From Paenibacillus durus (GTDB lineage: Bacteria; Bacillota; Bacilli; Paenibacillales; Paenibacillaceae): a stretch of 64,000 nucleotides of DNA. A program made the translations under genes and the position numbers. Of the stretch, positions 8,749 through 16,397 are shown one piece after another. The first letter of the stretch is position 1, and each line of letters opens with the position of its first letter. The stretch covers positions 1,364,001 through 1,428,000 of the forward strand of contig NZ_CP009288.1 of the NCBI RefSeq assembly GCF_000756615.1. The letters are read 5' to 3'. Below the pieces are notes generated by a model, which searched no databases, was not told the origin of the DNA, and saw only the letters and a list, made by a program, of their open reading frames with translations.

Positions 8749-9585
8749 TCAGCCTTTTACGGAACCGGCGGTTACCCCCTCTACGATATATTTCTGCAGA
8801 ATGAGGAAGAACAGCAGGATCGGGGTGATAGCCATAATCAGACCCGCCAGGGCAAGATCCCATTTCTTAGTATATTGCCCGAAAAATTTGGTGACGGCAA
8901 GAGGCAGCGTGGTTAAATCCTTATTGCCCCCGATAATCAGCACAGGCAGAAGGTAGTCGTTCCAAATCCACAGCGTGTTCAGGATAACAACGGTAACCAT
9001 AATAGGCATCAGCAGCGGAAAGACGATCCGGAAAAAGACGCCGTACGGATTGGAGCCGTCCACCCGGGCAGCTTCTTCCAGCTCAAGGGGTACGGTTTTG
9101 ATGAAGCCATGGAACAGGAAGACCGACAGCGGCATGCCGAAACCGAGATAACAGGCGACGATCCCGTATAGTTCCCCGCGCAGCTCAAGCAGACTGGTAA
9201 CCCGTACAAGCTGGAGCATCAGCGATTGAAACGGAATGATCATGGCCGAGATGAGCAGCAGGAAGACAAAAGAGTTGAACTTCGAAGGTCTTCTTACGAT
9301 TTGGTAGGCGGCCATAGAGCTGAACAGGACGATGAACACTACGCTGAACGCTGTAATTTGCAGAGAGTTCATAAATGCCTGCGGGAAATCGATCACTTTC
9401 CACACATCGCTGTAGTTGCTCCAATGAAAAAGCTGAGGAAACGAGGCGGCGTCCAGCAAAATTTCCTTCAAGGTCTTCACCGAGTTCGTCAGCACCAGAT
9501 AGAAGGGCGCCAGAAACAGGACCGCAAGCAGGACAGCGAAAATTTCGAGTATGAAGGTGTTGGACTTGTATGTGCTGACTTTCAT
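8749..9585 (-). CDS. Sugar ABC permease, MalG/CUT1 type
   Basis: 278 aa membrane subunit with about six hydrophobic segments. The EAA loop is LELEEAARVDGSNPYGVFFRIVFPLLMPI near residues 177-205. The C-terminus YIVEGVTAGSVKG is the usual ending of MalG-type permeases. Its ATG overlaps the stop of the upstream permease gene by one base (TAATG), so the two are translationally coupled. It works with the preceding permease and the lipoprotein encoded downstream; an unlinked MsmX-type ATPase would be needed. Confidence 0.92.
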   Translation of the reverse strand: MKVSTYKSNTFILEIFAVLLAVLFLAPFYLVLTNSVKTLKEILLDAASFPQLFHWSNYSDVWKVIDFPQAFMNSLQITAFSVVFIVLFSSMAAYQIVRRPSKFNSFVFLLLISAMIIPFQSLMLQLVRVTSLLELRGELYGIVACYLGFGMPLSVFLFHGFIKTVPLELEEAARVDGSNPYGVFFRIVFPLLMPIMVTVVILNTLWIWNDYLLPVLIIGGNKDLTTLPLAVTKFFGQYTKKWDLALAGLIMAITPILLFFLILQKYIVEGVTAGSVKG

Positions 9586-10535
9586 TATGCGGATACCTCC
9601 TTGCGCTTGGTAATGATAACCTGCGTAACCGTGATGATCGAAACGGCGGCGAAGAACAGCAGCGCTTTGGCGGTTCCCAGCCCGTAACGGTTGTTAATCA
9701 GCGCTTCCGAATAAATGTTATAGGCCAGCGACTGCGTCGAGGTTCCCGGTCCGCCTTTGGTCAGCGACAGGTTGAGGTCGAACATTTTGAACGCGTTGGA
9801 GGTTGTAAGGAACAGGCAAATCGTGATAGCCGGCATGATCAGGGGCACGTAAACGCTTTTAAACAGCTGGTAAGGACGCGCGCCGTCAATCTTGGCCGCC
9901 TCGATCAAATCTTTCGGAATGCCGGCGAGAGACGCGATGTAGATAACCATCATATAACCTGCGGTCTGCCACACGAATACGATGATGAGTCCCCAAAAAC
10001 CGGTATTAGGCGTTCCGAGCCATGGAAGGGTGAAAAAGGGAATATTCGTCAGGTCGCCGATCGTAGCGAAGCCTTTGGTGAAGATGAACTGCCAAATATA
10101 GCCGAGCAGGATGCCGCCGATGACGTTGGGCATAAAGAAGACCGTCCGAAGCACTTTCTTGGTCTTAAGCGACGCCATCAGCACAAAGGCCAGCAGAAGC
10201 GCTAAAATGTTAGCGATTACAACAGAAACGACGGTGAAGCGAAGCGTGAAATACAGCGAGTTCCAGAAATTTTCGTCATGCAGAATGCGGCTCCAGTTGG
10301 CCGAGCCTGTCCATACCGCCTTATCCAGGTCCAATCCGTTCCAGTTGGTCGAAGAGTAGTAGAATCCGAGAACGAAAGGGGTGATCACAATCGTCAGAAA
10401 GAAAATCAGACACGGACCTAAAAATACAATCTGCTGCCCCCAGCCTTTTTGAATACCCAGAGCGTGTCTCAGAGAGGATTTCCTATTTACGGCGGACTGT
10501 TCCCAGCCCTTTTGCATGCCCAGCGCTTTTCTCAT
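9585..10535 (-). CDS. Sugar ABC permease, MalF/UgpA type, with duplicated N-terminus
   Basis: 316 aa, six predicted membrane segments, EAA loop LIEAAKIDGARPYQLFKSVYVPLIMPA near residues 216-242. First gene of the importer operon, divergent from the sensor kinase. The start at 10535 has a strong site (AAAGGAGATCCGCC). Residues 2-13 (RKALGMQKGWEQ) are repeated at 23-34 (RHALGIQKGWGQ), a 63-bp period; the two 36-base units differ at 8 bases, so the cytoplasmic tail has been lengthened by an old tandem duplication. The membrane core begins normally after the second unit. Confidence 0.9.
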   Translation of the reverse strand: MRKALGMQKGWEQSAVNRKSSLRHALGIQKGWGQQIVFLGPCLIFFLTIVITPFVLGFYYSSTNWNGLDLDKAVWTGSANWSRILHDENFWNSLYFTLRFTVVSVVIANILALLLAFVLMASLKTKKVLRTVFFMPNVIGGILLGYIWQFIFTKGFATIGDLTNIPFFTLPWLGTPNTGFWGLIIVFVWQTAGYMMVIYIASLAGIPKDLIEAAKIDGARPYQLFKSVYVPLIMPAITICLFLTTSNAFKMFDLNLSLTKGGPGTSTQSLAYNIYSEALINNRYGLGTAKALLFFAAVSIITVTQVIITKRKEVSA

Positions 10536-10577
10536 GGCGGATCTCCTTTTTACGTAGTATCATTGCCTTACACCTTC

Positions 10578-10643
10578 ATTATAGGCAGGACGGAGAGCCG
10601 TCAACACTCAATTTGGTGACCGTTAAGGTGGATTATATTGCTG
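10578..10643 (-). promoter_or_regulatory. Promoter and activator-like element of the permease operon
   Basis: Minus-strand -35 TTGACG (10599-10604), 15-bp spacer, -10 TATAAT (10578-10583), 43 bp upstream of the start at 10535. The element CAACACTCAAT (10602-10612), 12 bp, AAGGTGGAT (10625-10633) matches the one at 8702-8733 block for block. The short spacer at both promoters would suit activator-dependent transcription. Confidence 0.6.
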
Positions 10644-10685
10644 CTTGGGCAGGCAGGGCGGAAGAGCCAAGGAGGAATAAGACAC

Positions 10686-12527
10686 ATGTTCAAACACAGC
10701 ATTCGCAACCGGCTGATGGCGCTCGTGCTGCTGGCCGCCGTCATTCCGGCAGGCGTCTCGGTCATATTCTCGTATCTGTACACGAAGCAATCGGTGACTG
10801 AGCAGTCCTTAGACCAGAACCGCAGGCTGCTGGCGCTCGGGGCGGCCAACCTGGATAATTATTTTCAGGGAATCAATCAGCGTTCGCTGAGCATATACAG
10901 CGGGATCAATGTACAGGGCTCATTCTATACCTCCATTCTGTCAGTCAAGAACCCGAATGCGCTTCCAAAAGGGACCGTTCAGCCGGACAACCGCAACATC
11001 GTGTCCACCCAATTGTACAATCTGTTCCTGTCCGACCGGAATATTTTTCAGATCCATCTTTATGTAAGGGCTAACAAACAGTCCAACACGCTGCTGAAAG
11101 GGCTGTTCCGCAGGGAAATCAATAACCGGTATACGCCTCTGCCGAATCCCGACGGTTCGAACCGGCCGTTCATAGAAGCGACACATATGGATCATCAATA
11201 CGGCGTGAAGTCGGGATTTCCGAACTATAAAGCGGGAGAGACGCCGGTGTTCAGCGTCCATTATCCCATCTACCGGACGCCCAGCAACGAAGTTATTGCC
11301 GATCTGTCGCTCGACTTCCGGTTGACGGAGCTGGAAACAATATCCAAATCGATGTACAACTCCGGAACCGAGCGTCTCTATATTGTGGATGAGCAGGGAA
11401 AGGTCCTATATGCTTCGGGCGGGGATTGGATCGGCAAGCCGATTGAAGCAAGCTGGAGCAAGCTTCCGCAGGGAGCGGGCAGCGGTCATTTCTCATGGAA
11501 TAATAAGGAGTTTAAGGGTATTATTATGTATAGGCATATTGACTCGGCTATTTTTAAAGGCAATATTATTAAGCTGGTACCCTATGAGGACCTGTACAGA
11601 GACGCGCGGACCATTAGCCGCATCAATACTGGAATCGGCGTGCTTTTTCTGATTATCGCGGTAATTGCGGGCGTCTTGATCTCCATCGGCTTCACAAGAC
11701 CGATCAAGAAGCTGATTTCCTATACGCAGAAGGTGCAGATCGGACAGCTTGACGCTTCCGTTGATTTGGTGCGCGTGGATGAATTCGGGCTGCTGGCCCG
11801 CAAGATTACCGATATGACCCGTACGATCAACGACTTGATTCTTCAGGAATACCGGCTGGAAATCGCCAATAAGACGAACCAGCTGAAGGTGCTGCAGGCC
11901 CAGGTCAATCCGCATTTTCTGTACAATGCGCTGCAGTCGATCGCCACCCTGTCCCTCAGGTATAACGCTCCGAAAATATATGATCTCATTTACTCCTTGG
12001 GCAGCATGATGCGGTATTCGATGACGACGGACGGGAACCAGGTGACGCTTCAAGATGAGATTGAGCATGTGCAAAATTATGTGGCTCTGCAAAGGGAGCG
12101 CTTCGGCGAGGAGAATTTGCGGATGGACGTCGATGTCGAGGAAAGAGCAAGCGGTATTTTCGTGCCGAAAATGATTCTGCAGCCATTGGTGGAGAATATA
12201 TTCAAGCACGGTTTCCGCGACGGGATTAAGGATGGAGTGATCTCCATTACAGGCAAGCTGGATGCGGAAGGCCGGCTGGTCATCATGGTCCGGGATAACG
12301 GCAAAGGCATTTCGGACGAACGGTTGAAGGAAGTAAGGGACTGTCTTGAACGGACGGAGCACAGCGGGGAGGAAGGGATCGGGCTCCGCAACGTGCTTGC
12401 GAGGCTTCGGCTTCAGATCAGTGAACGGTCGCAGCTTCATCTGCAAGGCGGCGAAGACGGAGCGGAGGTCGTCATGATTATACCCCTGGATAATACAGCC
12501 GGCAGGAAGGAAGAGAGAACGGAATGA
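10686..12527 (+). CDS. Sensor histidine kinase, YesM type
   Basis: 613 aa membrane sensor of the LytS/YesM class (His_kinase PF06580). Start at 10686 (MFKHSIRNRLMALVLL) follows AAGGAGGAATAAGACAC; a longer reading from 10638 lacks such a site. Layout: a first membrane helix (residues ~10-32), an extracytoplasmic sensory region of ~250 residues (dCache-like), a second helix (VLFLIIAVIAGVLISIGF, ~315-335), a HAMP segment (FTRPIKKLISYTQKVQIGQLD), the phosphoacceptor block QAQVNPHFLYNALQ with His410, and a HATPase domain (MILQPLVENIFKHGF; VRDNGKGI; GIGLRNV). It overlaps the regulator gene by 4 bp (ATGA). Presumably senses the sugar carried by the divergent importer. Confidence 0.93.
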   Translation: MFKHSIRNRLMALVLLAAVIPAGVSVIFSYLYTKQSVTEQSLDQNRRLLALGAANLDNYFQGINQRSLSIYSGINVQGSFYTSILSVKNPNALPKGTVQPDNRNIVSTQLYNLFLSDRNIFQIHLYVRANKQSNTLLKGLFRREINNRYTPLPNPDGSNRPFIEATHMDHQYGVKSGFPNYKAGETPVFSVHYPIYRTPSNEVIADLSLDFRLTELETISKSMYNSGTERLYIVDEQGKVLYASGGDWIGKPIEASWSKLPQGAGSGHFSWNNKEFKGIIMYRHIDSAIFKGNIIKLVPYEDLYRDARTISRINTGIGVLFLIIAVIAGVLISIGFTRPIKKLISYTQKVQIGQLDASVDLVRVDEFGLLARKITDMTRTINDLILQEYRLEIANKTNQLKVLQAQVNPHFLYNALQSIATLSLRYNAPKIYDLIYSLGSMMRYSMTTDGNQVTLQDEIEHVQNYVALQRERFGEENLRMDVDVEERASGIFVPKMILQPLVENIFKHGFRDGIKDGVISITGKLDAEGRLVIMVRDNGKGISDERLKEVRDCLERTEHSGEEGIGLRNVLARLRLQISERSQLHLQGGEDGAEVVMIIPLDNTAGRKEERTE

Positions 12528-14134
12528 AAGTACTGATTGTAGACGATGAAAAGCATGTGCGCGAAGCCATCCGCTATTTTGTACCTTGGGAAAAATACGA
12601 CGTCCGCGATATATACGAAGCCACGAATGGCAAGGAAGCGATGGAAATCATTCTGGAGCAGCAGCCAGCGGTCGTATTTACAGATATGCGGATGCCGCTC
12701 ATGGACGGCGCCCAGCTGCTGGAATGGCTGCACCGCTATTCTCCTTACACGAAGACCATTGTAATCAGCGGCTATCAGGATTTCGACTATGTTAAGCCGG
12801 CTATAGTATACGGGGGAGTCGATTATCTGCTTAAGCCGCTGAACAGCAAGCAGCTGATCTCCGCCGCCGAGCGCGCCTTTCAGAAATGGAAGGAGGAGAA
12901 GCTGGAGAGAGAACGGACCTTCCATCAAAATATCCAGCTCAACGTTCTCCGTCCGCTGTATTGGGACAAGACGCTTTCGGATCTGGTTAACGGCACCATC
13001 GCCTTTCAGGATCTGGAGGAGGCGCTGTTCAAGGAACTCGGGCTTCCGAGGAACGCGAAGCGCTGCCGGACAGCCGTCATTTCCCTTCAGTCCTCGGGAG
13101 GCCAGCTGCTGCAAAGGTTCCAGGGCGATATTCAACTGACATCCTTCGTTCTGGCCAATGTCTGCAATGAAATCGTAAGCTCGCGGAAGCAGGGCTTTGC
13201 GTTTCGTTACTGGCATGAAGGCGCGGATGTGGCCGTGCTGTTCTGGGACGGTGTGGATGAGGCAGAGAGCCTGCTGCTAGAGATTAACGAGTCGGTCAAG
13301 CGGGCGTACGGCATTCCGCTCGATATCGGGCTAAGCACGGTCCTTCCCTTTCCGGAAGGGCTGTGCGCCGCTTTTTCACAGGCAAGGCAGGGGTTAGCGG
13401 AGCGGAATCTTCTAGAGAAGGGAAACCGAATTCATTTGTACCGGAAGGATCGGCCCGAAGCGGCGCCGGACGGAGGGGCTAAGAACGCTGGGCTGCTGGA
13501 GAAGCTGGGGCTCTCGCTGCTGTCGGGCGATACGGAGAAAATCGTCCGAAGTCTTGAGGAGTGGACCGGTTCGATTGCCGGAAGCGGTGTGCTGACCATG
13601 AGCGGCCTTAAAGTTTGGGAGGAACGGCTTGAGCATGTGCTGACCAAGTGGCGGCAGGAATGGGCCGGCAGCGAGGAGGCCTTGAGTGATGAACCGTCCT
13701 TCCCGGCGGGGATGGATGAGAGCGGCAACTTCTCTATCGAACGCTGGAGGGAAGGGGTAAAGGCGTATCTGTTGGCAAAGGTCGGCGAAAGCAAAATTTC
13801 CCGCAGCTCGGACAGCCGAATCATACTGGAAATCAGGGATTATCTGGATAAGAATTTCCAGCAGGAGATTACGCTGCAGCATATCGCGGACCGCTTCTTC
13901 CTCAGCCGGGAGAACGTCTCGCGCAAGTTCAAACAGGTTACAGGTGAAAATCTGTCCGACTATTTAACGAATTTGCGGATCGACAAGGCCAAGGAACTGC
14001 TGCAGAACTCGGAGATGCGCCTGTCGCGGATTGCTGAACTGGTCGGCTACGAAGACGAGAAGTATTTCAGCCGCGTGTTCAAGAAGGCGACGGGACAGAC
14101 GCCGCGGGAATTCCGGAAGCGGGAGGAGGAGTGA
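12524..14134 (+). CDS. AraC-type response regulator, YesN type
   Basis: 536 aa transcription regulator paired with the kinase. The N-terminal receiver domain has acidic pocket DDE (7-9), phosphoacceptor Asp54 in VVFTDMRMPLMDG and Lys in VDYLLKPL. A ~250-residue linker of the kind found in YesN proteins follows. The C-terminal 100 residues carry two AraC helix-turn-helix units (QEITLQHIADRFFLSRENVS; LSRIAELVGYEDEKYFSRVF). The start overlaps the kinase stop. Likely targets are the repeated elements at 8702-8733 and 10602-10633 in front of the importer genes (inference from identical architecture). Confidence 0.93.
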   Translation: MKVLIVDDEKHVREAIRYFVPWEKYDVRDIYEATNGKEAMEIILEQQPAVVFTDMRMPLMDGAQLLEWLHRYSPYTKTIVISGYQDFDYVKPAIVYGGVDYLLKPLNSKQLISAAERAFQKWKEEKLERERTFHQNIQLNVLRPLYWDKTLSDLVNGTIAFQDLEEALFKELGLPRNAKRCRTAVISLQSSGGQLLQRFQGDIQLTSFVLANVCNEIVSSRKQGFAFRYWHEGADVAVLFWDGVDEAESLLLEINESVKRAYGIPLDIGLSTVLPFPEGLCAAFSQARQGLAERNLLEKGNRIHLYRKDRPEAAPDGGAKNAGLLEKLGLSLLSGDTEKIVRSLEEWTGSIAGSGVLTMSGLKVWEERLEHVLTKWRQEWAGSEEALSDEPSFPAGMDESGNFSIERWREGVKAYLLAKVGESKISRSSDSRIILEIRDYLDKNFQQEITLQHIADRFFLSRENVSRKFKQVTGENLSDYLTNLRIDKAKELLQNSEMRLSRIAELVGYEDEKYFSRVFKKATGQTPREFRKREEE

Positions 14135-14203
14135 AGTGCGTCTGTGCATGCGTTTCGGCGTGGAGATGTTTCTGTATACAAGAAGAAACGGCTTCGCAGT
14201 CCT

Positions 14204-14253
14204 TTTAGAAAGCAATGCTTCCGACGTTAGCGATACAAGTATTGCTTTCTAAA
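14204..14253. repeat. Long inverted repeat with 16-base loop
   Basis: TTTAGAAAGCAATGCTT (14204-14220) pairs with AAGTATTGCTTTCTAAA (14237-14253) over 17 positions, one of them G-U as RNA. It lies 70 bp after the response regulator stop and has no T-run, so terminator activity is unclear. The clean ends suggest a REP/MITE-like unit. Confidence 0.6.
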
Positions 14254-14340
14254 CGGGCAGTTATGCGCAAACCTAATAGACTTAGCTAATCAGGTTCAAT
14301 AGCATCTATGGATGCCCTTTAATTATTCCGTTCATTATTA

Positions 14341-14359
14341 AGCTAACGGAGAACGCTAG
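14341..14359. repeat. 19-bp repeat flanking the AT-rich islet, left copy
   Basis: AGCTAACGGAGAACGCTAG is identical at 15 of 19 positions to the copy at 16297-16315. Each is itself an imperfect palindrome (CTAACG...CGNTAG). The two bracket the marR-hydrolase islet. Confidence 0.45.
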
Positions 14360-14429
14360 ATTACTGCGGTAGCTGCTCACTGGTTATTATTGAAGTAACT
14401 GGCAGGATAGTTAAATAACGATCATTCAC

Positions 14430-14458
14430 TTGAAAATACATAGATATCTATGCATAAT
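14430..14458 (+). promoter_or_regulatory. marR promoter with operator in the spacer
   Basis: -35 TTGAAA (14430-14435), 17-bp spacer, -10 CATAAT (14453-14458). The perfect 14-bp palindrome CATAGATATCTATG (14439-14452) fills the spacer, the place where a bound MarR dimer would block RNA polymerase. The same arrangement recurs at 14895-14923. Confidence 0.75.
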
Positions 14459-14465
14459 AGTAAAT

Positions 14466-14888
14466 ATGTTAAAGTATAATGCAATTTCAATGTTTGGAAA
14501 GATTAGAGATGCCGCCAACAAAATGATTTTGTCGGAGCTTGGGAAGCATGGAGTGGAAGGTATCGCTCCTTCTCACGGAGATATTTTAATGTACCTTTAC
14601 GAAAAAAACGGATTGTCTGTGAAGGAATTGGTTGAAAAAAATCATCGCACTCAGCCAACAGTAACAGTATTAGTGGATAAGTTAGAGAAATTAGGTTATG
14701 TAGTAAGAAAAAAAAGTGAGGAGGATAGCAGAGTAACTCTAATCAACCTTACTGAAAAAGGTATCCAACTGAAACCAATTTTTCGTGAGATTTCGGAAAA
14801 ATTAAACAATGTCATTTACGGTGATTTACATATCACTGAAAAAGAACAACTGGAACACTTGTTAGAAAGAATTTTAAGCAGATTCTAA
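14466..14888 (+). CDS. MarR-family transcriptional regulator
   Basis: 140 aa winged-helix repressor. The recognition region is GLSVKELVEKNHRTQPTVTVLVDKLEKLGYV, followed by the wing KKSEEDSRVTLINLTEKG. The frame is also open upstream from a TTG at 14430, but that TTG is part of the -35 box, so I use ATG 14466; ATG 14490 is another option. With the proposed -10 at 14453-14458 the transcript would begin almost at 14466 and no Shine-Dalgarno site is visible before either ATG, so translation may be leaderless or start at 14490. Codons and base composition are far more AT-rich than the surrounding genes. It probably represses itself and the hydrolase gene downstream. The inducing ligand is unknown. 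Confidence 0.88.
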   Translation: MLKYNAISMFGKIRDAANKMILSELGKHGVEGIAPSHGDILMYLYEKNGLSVKELVEKNHRTQPTVTVLVDKLEKLGYVVRKKSEEDSRVTLINLTEKGIQLKPIFREISEKLNNVIYGDLHITEKEQLEHLLERILSRF

Positions 14889-14894
14889 CATTTT

Positions 14895-14923
14895 TTGGCA
14901 CAATGCATAGATGTCTATATAAT
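14895..14923 (+). promoter_or_regulatory. Promoter of the metallo-hydrolase gene with MarR-type operator
   Basis: -35 TTGGCA (14895-14900), 17-bp spacer, -10 TATAAT (14918-14923): a near-consensus promoter. Its spacer holds CATAGATGTCTATA (14906-14919), the operator of the marR promoter with two changes, in the same position relative to -35 and -10. Confidence 0.75.
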
Positions 14924-14994
14924 TATAAATTTTAATTAATGTATAAAATTATGGTTAATATAAAATATGATAAATAGAAAGTGGGATGTTGAAG

Positions 14995-16269
14995 ATGTTG
15001 AAAGAAAATGGAGAACAATCACTGAAAACTTTTGCAGAAACTGCCTATCCTCCAACTGTAACGGAAATAACGAGTGGCATTTATCATGTCATGGGATACG
15101 CCCATAGCAATTCAATTATTATAGAAGCAGAGAACTCTGTTATTTTAATTGATACCTTTGAAACAGATGCAAGGGCTGTAAAATTGAAAAAAATCATTGC
15201 TAACATTACTGAAAAACCTGTTAAAACGATTATTTACACTCATGGTCATCCTGACCATCGAGGCGGTGCAGGTGTTTTTAGTGATACGGTTGAAGAGGTT
15301 ATCGCATTTGCACCGATGAAACCTGTACTGGGGCGTACCGATGAATTAAACGATATACTTAATAAAAGAAGTTCCTATCAATTTGGTTATCATCTGTCGG
15401 ATGACGAGGTAATTACTCAAGGTATTGGGATTCGAGAGGGGTTAGTTGTGGGGGAAGGGAAACGTACCTTTTTTCCTCCGACGACAGTCTACAAAGAAGA
15501 AAAAGTGAATCGTACGATAGACGGCATCCGTGTAGAATTAGTACCAGCACTTGGCGAAACGGATGACCAGATATTTATTTGGCTGCCAGATAATAAAGTG
15601 CTTTGCTGTGGTGATAATTATTACGGCTGCTTTCCAAATTTATATGCCCTCCGTGGTAGCCAATACAGAGATGTCAGTGCGTGGGTTGAATCACTCAATT
15701 TAATCTTATCCTATCCTGCTGAATATGTTTTGCCAGGTCATACAAAACCGTTAATCGGGAGAAATCATGTACAGGAAGTATTGTCAAACTTCCGAGATGC
15801 AATCGAATATGTACTTACAGAAACACTGAAGGGCATGAATAAGGGATTAACAATAGATGAATTGGCAAGTATCATAACGTTGCCTGAAAAACTTGATAAG
15901 CTCCCATATTTAGGTGAATTCTATGGTACTGTAGCATGGACTGTGCGTAGCATTTACAACGGTTATCTTGGATGGTTTGATGGCAATCCAACGAATTTAA
16001 ATAAACTGCCACCAAAAACACATGCAGCAAAAATGTTGGATTTAATCGGCAGTGAGGAAAAGACAATAACAGAAATCAAAAAAGCGTTGGAAGATCAGGA
16101 AGCACAATGGGCAGTTGAGCTTTGTGACCTGTTAATCAGTGCGGAAAGAGAAATTAAAATTGCCAAACAATTAAAATCGGAAGGCTTAATGGCAATGTCA
16201 AAGTTAGAAACCAGTGCAAACGGAAGGCACTATTATATTGCTTACGCTAAAGAATTATTAGAAAATTGA
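14995..16269 (+). CDS. Metallo-beta-lactamase-fold hydrolase, alkyl-sulfatase-like
   Basis: 424 aa. The zinc-binding motif THGHPDH places His83, His85, Asp87 and His88; further metal ligands are likely in PGHTKPLIG and DNYYGCFPN. The C-terminal ~130 residues (KLDKLPYLGEFYGTVAWTVRSIYNGYLGWFDG; HAAKMLDLIGSEEKTITEIKKALEDQ) match the dimerisation region of SdsA1-type alkyl sulfatases. I choose ATG 14995 over 14986 because GTGGG at 14981-14985 is then at a proper distance. No signal peptide, so cytoplasmic, although several relatives are secreted. Shared operator and AT-rich composition link it with marR as one acquired unit. Detoxification or use of a sulfate ester is a plausible role. Confidence 0.85.
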   Translation: MLKENGEQSLKTFAETAYPPTVTEITSGIYHVMGYAHSNSIIIEAENSVILIDTFETDARAVKLKKIIANITEKPVKTIIYTHGHPDHRGGAGVFSDTVEEVIAFAPMKPVLGRTDELNDILNKRSSYQFGYHLSDDEVITQGIGIREGLVVGEGKRTFFPPTTVYKEEKVNRTIDGIRVELVPALGETDDQIFIWLPDNKVLCCGDNYYGCFPNLYALRGSQYRDVSAWVESLNLILSYPAEYVLPGHTKPLIGRNHVQEVLSNFRDAIEYVLTETLKGMNKGLTIDELASIITLPEKLDKLPYLGEFYGTVAWTVRSIYNGYLGWFDGNPTNLNKLPPKTHAAKMLDLIGSEEKTITEIKKALEDQEAQWAVELCDLLISAEREIKIAKQLKSEGLMAMSKLETSANGRHYYIAYAKELLEN

Positions 16270-16296
16270 CATGGCATAAAATTGGAGTATCTGTTG

Positions 16297-16315
16297 AGCT
16301 AACGGGACACGATAG
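16297..16315. repeat. 19-bp repeat flanking the AT-rich islet, right copy
   Basis: AGCTAACGGGACACGATAG, the partner of 14341-14359, lies 27 bp after the hydrolase stop, where the base composition returns to that of the surroundings. Confidence 0.45.
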
Positions 16316-16397
16316 TATAATTAACGGCCATGCATCCCCCGCCCGAAGGCTGCCGCAGATACATGGCCGCTATGTTGTGTCCGCGAGTTGAGCCAAG

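Noticed and set aside
11493..12446. Minus-strand open frame of 317 codons opposite the sensor kinase
   Set aside because: Antisense shadow; the kinase motifs on the + strand are decisive.
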